Shown here piece by piece: positions 36,129 through 44,454 of a DNA stretch of 64,000 nt. The stretch comes from Pelagibacteraceae bacterium AG-390-L03 (GTDB taxonomy: Bacteria > Pseudomonadota > Alphaproteobacteria > Pelagibacterales > Pelagibacteraceae): positions 372,001 through 436,000 of the forward strand of contig QCHA01000001.1 in assembly GCA_003279685.1 (NCBI GenBank). Direction: 5' to 3'. Made by a program: the position numbers and the translations under genes. Under the pieces are notes generated by a model, which was not told where the DNA came from, made no database searches, and saw nothing but the letters and a program-made list of their open reading frames with translations. Every line of letters begins with the position of its first letter. Positions within the stretch are counted from its first letter, which is position 1.

Positions 36129-36989
36129 TTACAGGTAACCCAATTCCTCCATTTCTTTTTTTAAAGAAATTTCTAATTTTGTTTTTATTTTTGTCGGTAA
36201 AGTCTCTGGATTATTTGCTTTAGGACCATATTTAAAAAAAGTGACATCTTCATCATCTTTAGTTTTCACAGACTCTTCAAAGCCTTTCTCTTTTTCTAAA
36301 TTTTTCATGTATTCAAAAGATGTAGTCTTTAATAAATTTTTTAATTTTTTTTCATCAATTATAAATTTAGCTTTTGATAGTTTATGAATAAATTCAAGGA
36401 TAGATATAAAAACACTTTTTTTATTTTTAATCATATCTTCATATTTTATAAGTAAATAACGATCAAATTTCTTAAATACTTTCCATGACTCGTAATTAGA
36501 TGACCAAGAATTCACATATGTAAATATTCTATCTGCATCATTATTTGAATTTTTTATCCCTCCTAATGTTGCTCCATACTCCAGCATTCTGTCTGAAACT
36601 CTCTCCAGTGACATTTGGTTATGATTAGCATATGATTTTACAACACTTCTTGGGTCACGAACTACATATATCGCTCCTAGAGAATTATTCAAATTAGTAA
36701 ATTGATGACCATTAATATCTGAAAGACCACTATGAGTTTTAATAAATCTTATGGCATTTTTATCTTTTTGATTAATTTTTTTTTGTACATTAATATAATT
36801 TCTAACAATTTCCATTGGATTAGAAATATCTACTCCATAATTTTCAAAGAGTTTAAAATCTGGGAACTGGTTAATATTCTTAATTGTATCAAAATTAAAT
36901 TTTCCATCTTTGGTAAAAAAGTATGTTGAAAGCATTGATCTTAGTAGTGTGTTTCCACTTTTAGGGTATGATGCTAACCAAATAATCAT
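36129..36989 (-). CDS. sulfotransferase domain protein (paralogue 3)
   Basis: The 286-aa protein has ASYPKSGNTLLRSML (PAPS 5'-phosphosulfate loop), IRFIKTHSGL and the 3'-phosphate loop IYVVRDPRSVVKSYA near residue 108, then YLLIKYEDMI. It is clearly related along its length to the gene directly upstream (36995-37849) and to that at 24809-25669. The tandem pair is separated by 5 bp, an apparent local duplication followed by divergence. Acceptor unknown. Confidence 0.86.
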   Translation of the reverse strand: MIIWLASYPKSGNTLLRSMLSTYFFTKDGKFNFDTIKNINQFPDFKLFENYGVDISNPMEIVRNYINVQKKINQKDKNAIRFIKTHSGLSDINGHQFTNLNNSLGAIYVVRDPRSVVKSYANHNQMSLERVSDRMLEYGATLGGIKNSNNDADRIFTYVNSWSSNYESWKVFKKFDRYLLIKYEDMIKNKKSVFISILEFIHKLSKAKFIIDEKKLKNLLKTTSFEYMKNLEKEKGFEESVKTKDDEDVTFFKYGPKANNPETLPTKIKTKLEISLKKEMEELGYL

Positions 36990-36994
36990 TAAAA

Positions 36995-37849
36995 TTACAA
37001 ATATTCCAATTCTTTCATTTCTTTTTTAAAAGCTTTTTCTATTTTTTTAACTATTTCTAAGTCTAATAATTTTTTCCATTCATTTTTTGGTCCCAGATTA
37101 AAAAAAGGTATTTTTTCTTTTGTTTCTATGCTAATTCGTGCCTCTTCAAATCCCTCTTCTTTTTCTAAATTTTTCATGTTTTCAAAACTAGTAGATTGAA
37201 TAACATTTTCAAATTTAGTCTCATCAATTTCAAAATTGATATTTTTAAGTTTATAAATAAATTTTAAAATTTTTTTTAAATTTTCTTCTTTATTTGAAAT
37301 TAAATCTTCATATTTAATTAGTAAATATTTCCTATTAGACTTAAATGACTTCCAGCTATTAAAGTTGCTACTCCATGTGCCTGTATAAGTTTTCATTATA
37401 TCTTCTCTTTTATTGCTGTTTAAGACTCCACCTATATATTGTGATTGAATCAGATGATCTGTAGCTTTAATTGTCGAAATATCTAAAAAATTTGCTAGTG
37501 AAGTGACAACATTTCTAGGATCCCTAACAATATAAATTGCTCCAAGAGTATTATTTAAATCAGTAAAGTTATTGCCCTCAATATTAAAAAGATAACTATG
37601 TGTTTTTAAAAATTGAATTGAATTTTTTTGATTAAAAGATTCTTGAGCTTTAATGTAATTTTTAATTAACTCTTTTTCATTTTTTATATCAAAACCAAGA
37701 GACTCGAACAAAGGTGCGTGGGGAAACTGTTTAATATTTTTTATTAAATCAAAATTAAAAATTCCATCTTTAGAAAAAAAGTATGAGGCCAACAAGGATC
37801 TAACTAGAGTGTTTCCACATTTAGGGTATGATGCTAACCAAATAATCAT
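36995..37849 (-). CDS. sulfotransferase domain protein (paralogue 2)
   Basis: A 284-aa paralogue with ASYPKCGNTLVRSLL in the PAPS 5' loop, where Cys replaces the usual Ser of PKSGNT, then QFLKTHSYLF, IYIVRDPRNVVTSLA and KYLLIKYEDLIS. The C-terminus keeps EEGFEEAR and IPFFNLGPKNEWK, also present in paralogue 1 (GFSEAP, IPFFNLGPNNNWK). Its start overlaps the Smr-domain gene by 4 bp, so all three are one minus-strand transcript. Confidence 0.86.
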   Translation of the reverse strand: MIIWLASYPKCGNTLVRSLLASYFFSKDGIFNFDLIKNIKQFPHAPLFESLGFDIKNEKELIKNYIKAQESFNQKNSIQFLKTHSYLFNIEGNNFTDLNNTLGAIYIVRDPRNVVTSLANFLDISTIKATDHLIQSQYIGGVLNSNKREDIMKTYTGTWSSNFNSWKSFKSNRKYLLIKYEDLISNKEENLKKILKFIYKLKNINFEIDETKFENVIQSTSFENMKNLEKEEGFEEARISIETKEKIPFFNLGPKNEWKKLLDLEIVKKIEKAFKKEMKELEYL

Positions 37850-38259
37850 TTTTTCTTTTTTAAATATATATAAAAAGCTCCATCTCCTCCATCTTCAATT
37901 TTTGCACTTGTTATTTCTAAAATTTTTTTTTTAAGTTCATTATTGTTTTTTATGAATTCAGGAACTGAATATTTTAAAATACTTAAATCTTTTGAAACAA
38001 ATGGATCTTTTTCATTATTAGAATGTAGACCTTTTCCAGTAACAACTATCAGTTTATAAGTATTTTCTTCATAAGATTTATTAATAAAATTTTGGATAGA
38101 CTTATTTGCTTCCTCAAGAGAATATCCATGTAAATCAATTACTTTTGTTGTGTAATTTTTTTTTTTTTTAAGTATATGATCTTTGTCTGGGAGTTTTTCA
38201 TTACTGGAAAGAAAATTTTCCCAATCTTTTTTATCTTTATCTGAAATTTTATTTGTCAA
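37846..38259 (-). CDS. Smr-domain protein
   Basis: A 137-aa Smr (small MutS-related) domain: KVIDLHGYSLEEANKSIQNFI, KLIVVTGKGLHSNNEKDP and the C-terminal GDGGDGAFYIYLKKK. Smr domains bind nucleic acids and many are nucleases acting on RNA or ribosome-associated messages. Charged N-terminus of about 35 residues. It is adjacent (no gap) to the Tim44-like gene, a conserved alphaproteobacterial neighbourhood. Confidence 0.9.
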   Translation of the reverse strand: MTNKISDKDKKDWENFLSSNEKLPDKDHILKKKKNYTTKVIDLHGYSLEEANKSIQNFINKSYEENTYKLIVVTGKGLHSNNEKDPFVSKDLSILKYSVPEFIKNNNELKKKILEITSAKIEDGGDGAFYIYLKKKK

Positions 38260-38856
38260 TTAAGTTAAAATGTTAACTAATTGCCAATTCGGATTGGCTG
38301 AAGTAGTATCTCTAGAAAATACCCAGGTATCATAAATTTTTTTAATTTTCTCAGGATCGCCAGATATAATTTTTTTGTCTTGATCTTTAATACAAGTAAT
38401 AACTTCAGCAATGAAGTCTACTGTCACATTCAAAATTTTGTCTACTTTTTTATGCTCTTTAATATCTGCTGAATTTATACCTATAAAAGTAATTTCCGCA
38501 TGATGTCCTCTGGAACTTCTTTCCTTTAACGCTTCATTAAACTGGTTGTATATATTTTTATTAAGAAGAGGCTTGCTTGCTGTTATTTTATTATCATTAT
38601 CACTAAAATCTGTAATTATAGTTTCGTACGCAATTCTGGCACCTTTTAAAAATTCTTTTTGTGCCATTTCATCAAAAACATCGGCTTCTTTTGATGCTTG
38701 CTTAACTACAGCTTCTTTTAATATTTTATCAAATTGAGCAGGCGCTTTTCCTTCAAACCCAGTTCTTTTTCCAAGAATACCTCTTAATCTTAAAAAAATA
38801 AAACCAGCTATCATTGCAAGTAAAATGATATCGATATATTCAAAGCTATAACTCAT
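38260..38856 (-). CDS. Tim44/TimA-like domain protein
   Basis: I start at ATG 38856 (MSYSFEYIDIILLAMIAGFIFLRLRG), giving 198 aa; an ATG at 38892 would add a redundant hydrophobic leader. One N-terminal membrane helix, LRGILGKRTGFEG, then the Tim44 domain (FLKGARIAYETIITDF, ITFIGINSADIKEH, VTVDFIAEVIT, DTWVFSRDTTSANPNWQLVNI). In alphaproteobacteria this family is linked to membrane-protein assembly and respiratory complex biogenesis. Divergent from fxsA over 59 bp. Confidence 0.9.
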   Translation of the reverse strand: MSYSFEYIDIILLAMIAGFIFLRLRGILGKRTGFEGKAPAQFDKILKEAVVKQASKEADVFDEMAQKEFLKGARIAYETIITDFSDNDNKITASKPLLNKNIYNQFNEALKERSSRGHHAEITFIGINSADIKEHKKVDKILNVTVDFIAEVITCIKDQDKKIISGDPEKIKKIYDTWVFSRDTTSANPNWQLVNILT

Positions 38857-38915
38857 TATTATGATAGTAATTACTATGTTGATTAATTTCAACTAGCAAT
38901 TTAGATTACGGACAA

Positions 38916-39347
38916 ATGAACTCAATTTTAACATTAATTATTTTAATACCAGCTATTGAGATATTTCTTTTTATAAAAATTGGTTCTCAAATTGGTGCTA
39001 TTACTACAATTTTACTCATATTCACTACTGCAATAATTGGGGTTTACTATGCAAAATATGAGGGCTTAAATACTCTAAAATCTGGATTTACACAAATAAG
39101 TAAAAACAAAGCACCAACATATGAAATGATTTCGGGAGCGGCGATTGCATTTGCAGCAATTCTTTTGATAATACCTGGATTTGCTACAGATACTTTTGGT
39201 TTTTTGATCATATTTCCATTTACTCGTAATTTTTTTTTAGAAAAATTTTTGCACAAATTTAATAGAAAAGAAAAAAAATTTGAAAAAAACAATTTTATTG
39301 ATGGAGACTTTGAAGATATAGAGGATAACGATGATAGAAAGATATAA
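38916..39347 (+). CDS. FxsA family membrane protein
   Basis: A 143-aa membrane protein with FxsA signature: LIPAIEIFLFIKIGSQIGAITTILLIFTTAIIGVYYAKYEG and GAAIAFAAILLIIPGFATDTFGFLIIFP, four helices and a charged cytoplasmic tail (KKFEKNNFIDGDFEDIEDND). E. coli FxsA suppresses F-plasmid exclusion of phage T7; its normal job is unknown. Its 3' end overlaps the secB start by 17 bp. Confidence 0.9.
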   Translation: MNSILTLIILIPAIEIFLFIKIGSQIGAITTILLIFTTAIIGVYYAKYEGLNTLKSGFTQISKNKAPTYEMISGAAIAFAAILLIIPGFATDTFGFLIIFPFTRNFFLEKFLHKFNRKEKKFEKNNFIDGDFEDIEDNDDRKI

Positions 39348-39753
39348 AATTTTAGGCAAGTATATAAAAGATATGTCTAGTGAAACTCCTGATGTTGAAA
39401 CTTATATTTTTGTAAAAGATTATATTTCAAAATATCAACTTAATATTGATATTAATTCTAAAGCATTAAAAAATAAAATGATTGAGATTAATACAATTTT
39501 AAAATTTGAAGACAAACAGAAGAATAAAAAGAAATCTTACTTCGAAATTAATTACTCAACTATTGTAGAAATAAATGATGAAATTAAAGAAAAAAAAGAT
39601 CTTGAAAAAATAATATTATGTGATGTCCAAATTGAAATTTATCCTGAACTAGAAAAATCACTTTTAAATTTATTACATAACTCTGGATATCCAGATGTTA
39701 AATTTGAAAAAAAAGTTGATTTTGAACAACTTTATAGTCAAAGATTAAATTAA
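39331..39753 (+). CDS. secB: protein-export chaperone SecB
   Basis: A 140-aa SecB: YIKDMSSETPDVETYIF at the N-terminus, KSYFEINYSTIVEI, and the C-terminal NLLHNSGYPDVKFEKKVDFEQLYSQRLN that matches the helix used by other SecB proteins. It keeps precursors unfolded and hands them to SecA. The tim44-like/fxsA/secB/dnaQ order is conserved in alphaproteobacteria. Convergent with dnaQ with a 4-bp overlap. Confidence 0.9.
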   Translation: MIERYKILGKYIKDMSSETPDVETYIFVKDYISKYQLNIDINSKALKNKMIEINTILKFEDKQKNKKKSYFEINYSTIVEINDEIKEKKDLEKIILCDVQIEIYPELEKSLLNLLHNSGYPDVKFEKKVDFEQLYSQRLN

Positions 39754-40412
39754 AAAAAATTCTTTTTAAGATTATTTTTCAAATATTCCTTGTGTTTTTT
39801 TAATTCTTCGACACTTGGTTGAATAACTTTTTTAAAATAATTGATATTAACACTATTTTTTTGATTAAGCTTAACCTCTTCACTTTGAAAATTTAATGTT
39901 GGTTCTTTTTGATCTATTAAATTAATGTAAACTTTTGCTAATAAATCACAGTCAATTAGTGCAGTGTGTTGAGTTCTTTTTGAATTATCAACTCCATACC
40001 TTTTACAAAGAGCATCTAAACTAACAGGAGATCCTGGAAATTTTTCTCTAGCTAAAATTAATGTATCAATTATCTCATTATTTATTTTTTTTTTCCCAAA
40101 TATTCCCAATTCATTGTTTAGATGATCCAAATCAAAAACAGAATTATGAATAATAAGTCTCTTATCTTTAATGAATTCCAAAAACTCTCCACAAATATCA
40201 CTAAATTTTTTTTGTTTAGCTAAAAATTCATCAGTATATCCGTGAACTTCTAACGCTTTTTCTGAAACTTTTCTTTCTGGATTTAAATAACAATGAAATC
40301 TATTTTTTGTTGGGATTAAATTTTCTAGTTCTATACAACCTATTTCAACGACCCTATGGCCTTCTTTTGTTGATATGCCCGTCGTTTCAGTGTCTAATAC
40401 TATTTCTTTCAT
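39750..40412 (-). CDS. dnaQ: DNA polymerase III epsilon subunit (proofreading exonuclease)
   Basis: A 220-aa 3'-5' exonuclease: EIVLDTETTGIS (ExoI with Asp/Glu metal ligands), HCYLNPERKVSEKALEVHGYTDEFLA, LIIHNSVFDLDHLN (ExoII) and HTALIDCDLLAKVYINL (ExoIII). It proofreads for the replicative polymerase alpha subunit. The last 40 residues are a short polymerase-binding tail. Directly follows coaE with no gap. Confidence 0.96.
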   Translation of the reverse strand: MKEIVLDTETTGISTKEGHRVVEIGCIELENLIPTKNRFHCYLNPERKVSEKALEVHGYTDEFLAKQKKFSDICGEFLEFIKDKRLIIHNSVFDLDHLNNELGIFGKKKINNEIIDTLILAREKFPGSPVSLDALCKRYGVDNSKRTQHTALIDCDLLAKVYINLIDQKEPTLNFQSEEVKLNQKNSVNINYFKKVIQPSVEELKKHKEYLKNNLKKNFF

Positions 40413-40982
40413 TTAAGCAATCTCTTTTAAGATATTTTTTATACCATCATTAACAGATTTCTTTGTAAAATTATTCTTAATAATAAAGTCAGATTTTTTC
40501 TTTTTAAAACTAATTGGTAATTGTATTGCTTTAAATTTTTTCATTAATTTATTGTTAAAATTTTTTCTTTTTTTCAATCTTTTTAAGATATTAAATTTAG
40601 AAGACTGAACATACACCAATATATCTTCTTTCTTATTAATTTTATTTTCTAATAATAGTGGAATATCCAATATAATAATTTTTGAATTTTTATTTTTTTT
40701 TAAGAACAAATTCATTTTTTTTCTTATTTCAACATGTACAATTTTAACAATTTTATTTAAATTTTTTTTATTATTCAAAATTGCGTTGGAAATTTCTTCT
40801 TTTTCTATTGGAAATGAACGAATGAATTTTGGTAATTTTTTTTTTAAATTTTCATAAATACTCTTATTTTGTTTATATAATTTTGCTACCTCATAATCAG
40901 CATTGAAAACTGGGTAACCAAAATTTTGAGCTACATAACTCTTGCCAGCACCTATATCTCCTAAAATTCCAATTTTAATCAT
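40413..40982 (-). CDS. coaE: dephospho-CoA kinase
   Basis: A 189-aa P-loop kinase catalysing the last step of CoA synthesis. Evidence: GILGDIGAGKSYVAQNFGYPVFNAD (Walker A and substrate Asp), IVHVEIRKKMNLFL, IILDIPLLLENK and VYVQSSKFNILKRLKKR. The P-loop is GAGKS. Shares its first base with aroE in overlapping order (aroE stop and coaE start overlap by 1 bp). Confidence 0.93.
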   Translation of the reverse strand: MIKIGILGDIGAGKSYVAQNFGYPVFNADYEVAKLYKQNKSIYENLKKKLPKFIRSFPIEKEEISNAILNNKKNLNKIVKIVHVEIRKKMNLFLKKNKNSKIIILDIPLLLENKINKKEDILVYVQSSKFNILKRLKKRKNFNNKLMKKFKAIQLPISFKKKKSDFIIKNNFTKKSVNDGIKNILKEIA

Positions 40983-41773
40983 TAATCTAAAAGTTTAATT
41001 ACATTTTTATCAACATTGGGTTCTATTTTATGCCAAATATTGAAAGCCAAAAGAGCCTGATAAATAAACATCAATTTACCATTTAAAGTTGTACAGCCTA
41101 AACTTTCTCCTATTTTTAAAAAATTTGTCTCTCTAGGATTATAAATAACATCATAAAAAAATCCATTTTTAGAAATTAATGAAAAATCAAGATTTATTTT
41201 ATCCTCTTTTTTTAAACCTAAACTTGTTGCATTAATAATCATATCAACATTTGGAACTTCACCCCATTCTATTATTTCTATATTTTTAAAAAGTGTTTTT
41301 AAATTCTCTGCCTTATCTTTTGTTCTATTGCTTATTTTAATTTTAGAAATTTTCATTTTATTTAAGGCAAAAATAATTGATGGCACTACCCCACCAGCTC
41401 CTAATATTAGGACTTCTTTATCGGTAAGATTATATTTTGATTTTTTAATACTAGTTTCGAAACCAAATATATCTGTATTGTGCCCTATTACCTTATTGTC
41501 TCTTAAATAAATGGTATTAACTGATTGTGTGCTTTCAGCTTCAATACTTAATTCATCTAGAAAAGGAATAATTTTTTTTTTAAATGGTACAGTAACATTA
41601 ATACCATTTATTTTTTTTTCTTTAACTTGTAAGATCTGTTGCTCTAATTCATCTTTATTTAATTTTTGCTTTTCATAAATTGCATCAATACTATTATTTT
41701 TAATCCAAAAATTATGTAATATTGGAGATAATGAATGTTCTATAGGGTTTCCTATGACTACAAATTTTTTCAT
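40982..41773 (-). CDS. aroE: shikimate dehydrogenase
   Basis: A 263-aa NADP-dependent enzyme of aromatic amino acid synthesis: VIGNPIEHSLSPILHNFWI, GINVTVPFKKKIIPFLD with catalytic Lys, TDIFGFE, ILGAGGVVPSIIFAL (Rossmann loop) and NATSLGLK, ending NGKLMFIYQALLAFNIW. Start overlaps the maf stop by 4 bp. Confidence 0.95.
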   Translation of the reverse strand: MKKFVVIGNPIEHSLSPILHNFWIKNNSIDAIYEKQKLNKDELEQQILQVKEKKINGINVTVPFKKKIIPFLDELSIEAESTQSVNTIYLRDNKVIGHNTDIFGFETSIKKSKYNLTDKEVLILGAGGVVPSIIFALNKMKISKIKISNRTKDKAENLKTLFKNIEIIEWGEVPNVDMIINATSLGLKKEDKINLDFSLISKNGFFYDVIYNPRETNFLKIGESLGCTTLNGKLMFIYQALLAFNIWHKIEPNVDKNVIKLLD

Positions 41774-42357
41774 TGTTGAGTTTTTAAATATTCTTTAATT
41801 TTTAAGACGGGTAATCCCATTATAGTATCTTCATCTCCAGAGATACTTGAAAACAAATTTCTTCCCTCCCCTTCAATTTGATAAACGTTATAGGCATATA
41901 AGGTTTCGTCTGGTATTTTTGATAAATAAATTTTTAAATCTTCATCTGTGAAATTTTTCATCGTTAACTCCGCTTTATCAGTATAATTCCAAATCATTGA
42001 GCCATTTTTTGAAATACAGACAGAGCTTATTAAATGATGTTTTTTTCCATTAAGTTTTTTTAAGATTATTAAAGCTTCTTCTCGGCTTTCGGGTTTCGAA
42101 ATTAATTCATTATCTAAATCTATTACACTGTCAGCACCTAGAACTAGTTGATCTCTTTGGCTTAAACTAACTTTATTAGCTTTTAATTCAGCCAAATTTT
42201 TCGAGATAATTTCAGGCGTAGCCAATTCTTTAGTGAGACTTTCTTTAACAACATCTTCGTCAACGTTTGATGGCTTAACTTCACAAGGTAAATTGTGTTT
42301 TTCTAATATTTCTTTTCTAACTTTACTCTTGGAAGCAAGAATAATTTTATCTGACAT
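41770..42357 (-). CDS. Maf-family nucleotide pyrophosphatase
   Basis: A 195-aa Maf protein: IILASKSKVRKEILEKHNLPCEVKPSNVDE, VLGADSVIDLDNELISKP, NGKKHHLISSVCIS and EGEGRNLFSSISGDEDTIMGLPVL. Maf proteins hydrolyse non-canonical nucleoside triphosphates (m7GTP or dTTP/UTP class) and can affect septation. Located at the conserved ori-proximal position just after the ppsR-like gene, overlapping it by 11 bp. Confidence 0.93.
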   Translation of the reverse strand: MSDKIILASKSKVRKEILEKHNLPCEVKPSNVDEDVVKESLTKELATPEIISKNLAELKANKVSLSQRDQLVLGADSVIDLDNELISKPESREEALIILKKLNGKKHHLISSVCISKNGSMIWNYTDKAELTMKNFTDEDLKIYLSKIPDETLYAYNVYQIEGEGRNLFSSISGDEDTIMGLPVLKIKEYLKTQQ

Positions 42358-43174
42358 TGTTTAAATATATTTCGTGTATTTTTATTATTGAAGCAGCAGT
42401 TTCTTCTACTGATTTTCTAGTAACATCAATTGATGGCCATTTATATTTTTGAAAAGTCTTTTTTGCGTCTAAAATTTCTTTTTTTATATTTTCTATATTT
42501 GTATATTTTATATTTTCAGTTTCTTTTAAAGAAGTCATTCTATTTTTTCTTAAATCAACTAAGCGTTCTGGTTCTGTGTTTAAACCTACAACACAAGTTA
42601 ATTGTGGATTATCTCTGAGTTTTTTTGGTAAAGAGTTTTCATTTACAAGTGGTATATTTGAAGTTTTAAAGCCTTTGTTAGCTAAATAAATTGATGTAGG
42701 TGTTTTGCTTGTTCTACTAACGCCAACCAAGATAATATCTGATTTTTCTATATCATTTAATAAATTTCCATCATCATGGTTCATTGTAAATTGTATGGCT
42801 TCAATCCTTTCATAATATTCATCATTAAGAGCATGTTGACCGCTTGGTTCGTGAGAAGCTTTTTGATTTAAAATTTTAGAAAAATTTAAAATTAAATTTC
42901 CCAGTACACCAAAACAAGGGATTTTTTTATCGTCACTTACATTGGCTAAATATTTTGCTAAGTTATTGTCTACTATAGTATAGAGAATTACTGAATTTTT
43001 ATTTCTTTTAGCATCTTCTAAAATTTTAAGAATTTGGTTTTCAGTCCTTGTGAAAGAATAAGAGTGTACTTTATATTTAATATTATCGAATTGAGCTTTT
43101 AAGGCCAAAAAAATTCGATCAAGCGTTTCTCCAGTCGAATCAGATATGAGATATATTTGATATGTATTGCTCAT
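42347..43174 (-). CDS. ppsR: pyruvate, water dikinase regulatory protein (PPSR/PDRP family)
   Basis: A 275-aa bifunctional kinase/pyrophosphorylase (former DUF299): IYLISDSTGETLDRIFLAL, FDNIKYKVHSYSFTRT, the P-loop GVSRTSKTPTSIYLANKGFKTSNIPLV, and the GLNTEPERLVDLRKNRM block. It phosphorylates and dephosphorylates PEP synthase or pyruvate phosphate dikinase in response to ADP. It is the left border of the probable replication origin. Symbol given on family only. Confidence 0.93.
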   Translation of the reverse strand: MSNTYQIYLISDSTGETLDRIFLALKAQFDNIKYKVHSYSFTRTENQILKILEDAKRNKNSVILYTIVDNNLAKYLANVSDDKKIPCFGVLGNLILNFSKILNQKASHEPSGQHALNDEYYERIEAIQFTMNHDDGNLLNDIEKSDIILVGVSRTSKTPTSIYLANKGFKTSNIPLVNENSLPKKLRDNPQLTCVVGLNTEPERLVDLRKNRMTSLKETENIKYTNIENIKKEILDAKKTFQKYKWPSIDVTRKSVEETAASIIKIHEIYLNNVR

Positions 43175-43446
43175 GAATAAATTGTTAATAAATTTGTATT
43201 ATTTTAATAAAATTACTCAATTTAAATATTGGTTAATTATTATTGTAAAATAAGGGTTTTATTAACATTAATAAATTAATGAATAAAATTATACAATTTA
43301 TTTAATAAATATTTAAAAAGCTTCAATTTTATCAATATTATTAAACAATAATTGTGATTAACTTGTTAATAAAATGTTTAAAAATACTTATCATCATTAT
43401 TCACAATACATAATACTAATACAATAAATATATATACTATTTTAAT
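43175..43446. other. probable chromosomal replication origin (oriC)
   Basis: A gene-free, almost entirely A/T spacer of 272 bp between ppsR (minus) and hemE (plus), the location of the origin in several alphaproteobacteria. It has a DnaA-box match TTATTCACA (43397-43405), a one-mismatch box on the minus strand (TTAATCACA, 43353-43361), and a repeated 9-mer TTATTAACA at 43259-43267 and inverted at 43183-43191 and 43364-43372, one mismatch from TTATNCACA. Genes on both sides point outward, and parA, parB and parS lie about 7-9 kb to the right. Confidence 0.7.
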
Positions 43447-44454
43447 ATGACGCCTCTTCACGAAGTAATAATAAATAAAAATACAAAAATAAATCCAATA
43501 TGGATAATGAGACAAGCTGGAAGATATCTTCCTGAATTTAGAGAGATTAGAAAATTAAATCCAGATTTCATAAAGTTATGTTTAAATGAAAATCTATCGT
43601 CAGAAATTACTCTACAACCTTTAAAAAGATTTAATTTAGATGCTGCAATAATTTTTTCAGACATTTTAATTTTACCATATGGTTTAAATCAAAAAGTAGA
43701 GTTTGAGAAAGGCTTTGGACCAAAACTTGGAGAAGTAAATATAAATGAAATGTCTAAATTAGATAAAGTTGATTTTGTTCAAAAAATTTACCCAGTTTAT
43801 AAAGCGATTCAAAAAGTAAGCTCAAACAATATTATAAAAAACAAAAATAAAAATACTATAGGTTTTGTGGGTGCACCTTGGACTTTATTAGTTTATATAA
43901 TTAATCAACAATCTCCTAAAAAAAAATTAAAAGAGAATTTTTTCAAAAATGATTTTTTAATAAACAGAATCTTATTAATTCTAGAAAAATTTTTAAAAAT
44001 ACATATTAAAAATCAGATTGATAATGGTGCTAATGTAATACAAATTTTTGATAGTTGGGCAGGCTTATTAGAAGAAAAAGACTTACCAAATTATGTTTAT
44101 TCACCAACTTTGAACTTGGTTAATTATGTGAAATCATTAAACACTCCAGTTATATGCTTTCCTAGAGAAATCAAAAAATATAAAGAATTTTGTGACATTG
44201 TTAAACCAGATGCCGTTGGTATTGATTATAATGTTGATCCGAAAAAAATTTTACAAGATATAAAAATTCCAGTTCAAGGCGGGCTTGATCCCAAAATATT
44301 ACTTACAGACAAAGAAACTATCAAAAAAGAAACAATAAAATATTTAGATATTTTTAAAAATCATCCTTATATCTTTAATTTAGGCCATGGTGTCTTGCCC
44401 GAAACAGATCCTAATATGTTTGAATACATGGTAAATACAGTAAAAAACTATTGA
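43447..44454 (+). CDS. hemE: uroporphyrinogen decarboxylase
   Basis: A 335-aa TIM-barrel enzyme making coproporphyrinogen III: PIWIMRQAGRYLPEFREIR, AAIIFSDILILPYGLNQKV, GFVGAPWTLLVYI, IFDSWAGLL and FNLGHGVLPETDPNMFEYMV. Length is normal. First gene to the right of the probable origin; its TGA overlaps the hemH ATG as ATGA-type overlap (1 bp). Confidence 0.97.
   Translation: MTPLHEVIINKNTKINPIWIMRQAGRYLPEFREIRKLNPDFIKLCLNENLSSEITLQPLKRFNLDAAIIFSDILILPYGLNQKVEFEKGFGPKLGEVNINEMSKLDKVDFVQKIYPVYKAIQKVSSNNIIKNKNKNTIGFVGAPWTLLVYIINQQSPKKKLKENFFKNDFLINRILLILEKFLKIHIKNQIDNGANVIQIFDSWAGLLEEKDLPNYVYSPTLNLVNYVKSLNTPVICFPREIKKYKEFCDIVKPDAVGIDYNVDPKKILQDIKIPVQGGLDPKILLTDKETIKKETIKYLDIFKNHPYIFNLGHGVLPETDPNMFEYMVNTVKNY

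Noticed and set aside
43175-43446. CtrA sites (TTAA-N7-TTAA) in the origin spacer
   Set aside because: TTAA occurs often in such A/T-rich DNA; the spacings I read were N4, N8 and N10, not the consensus N7.
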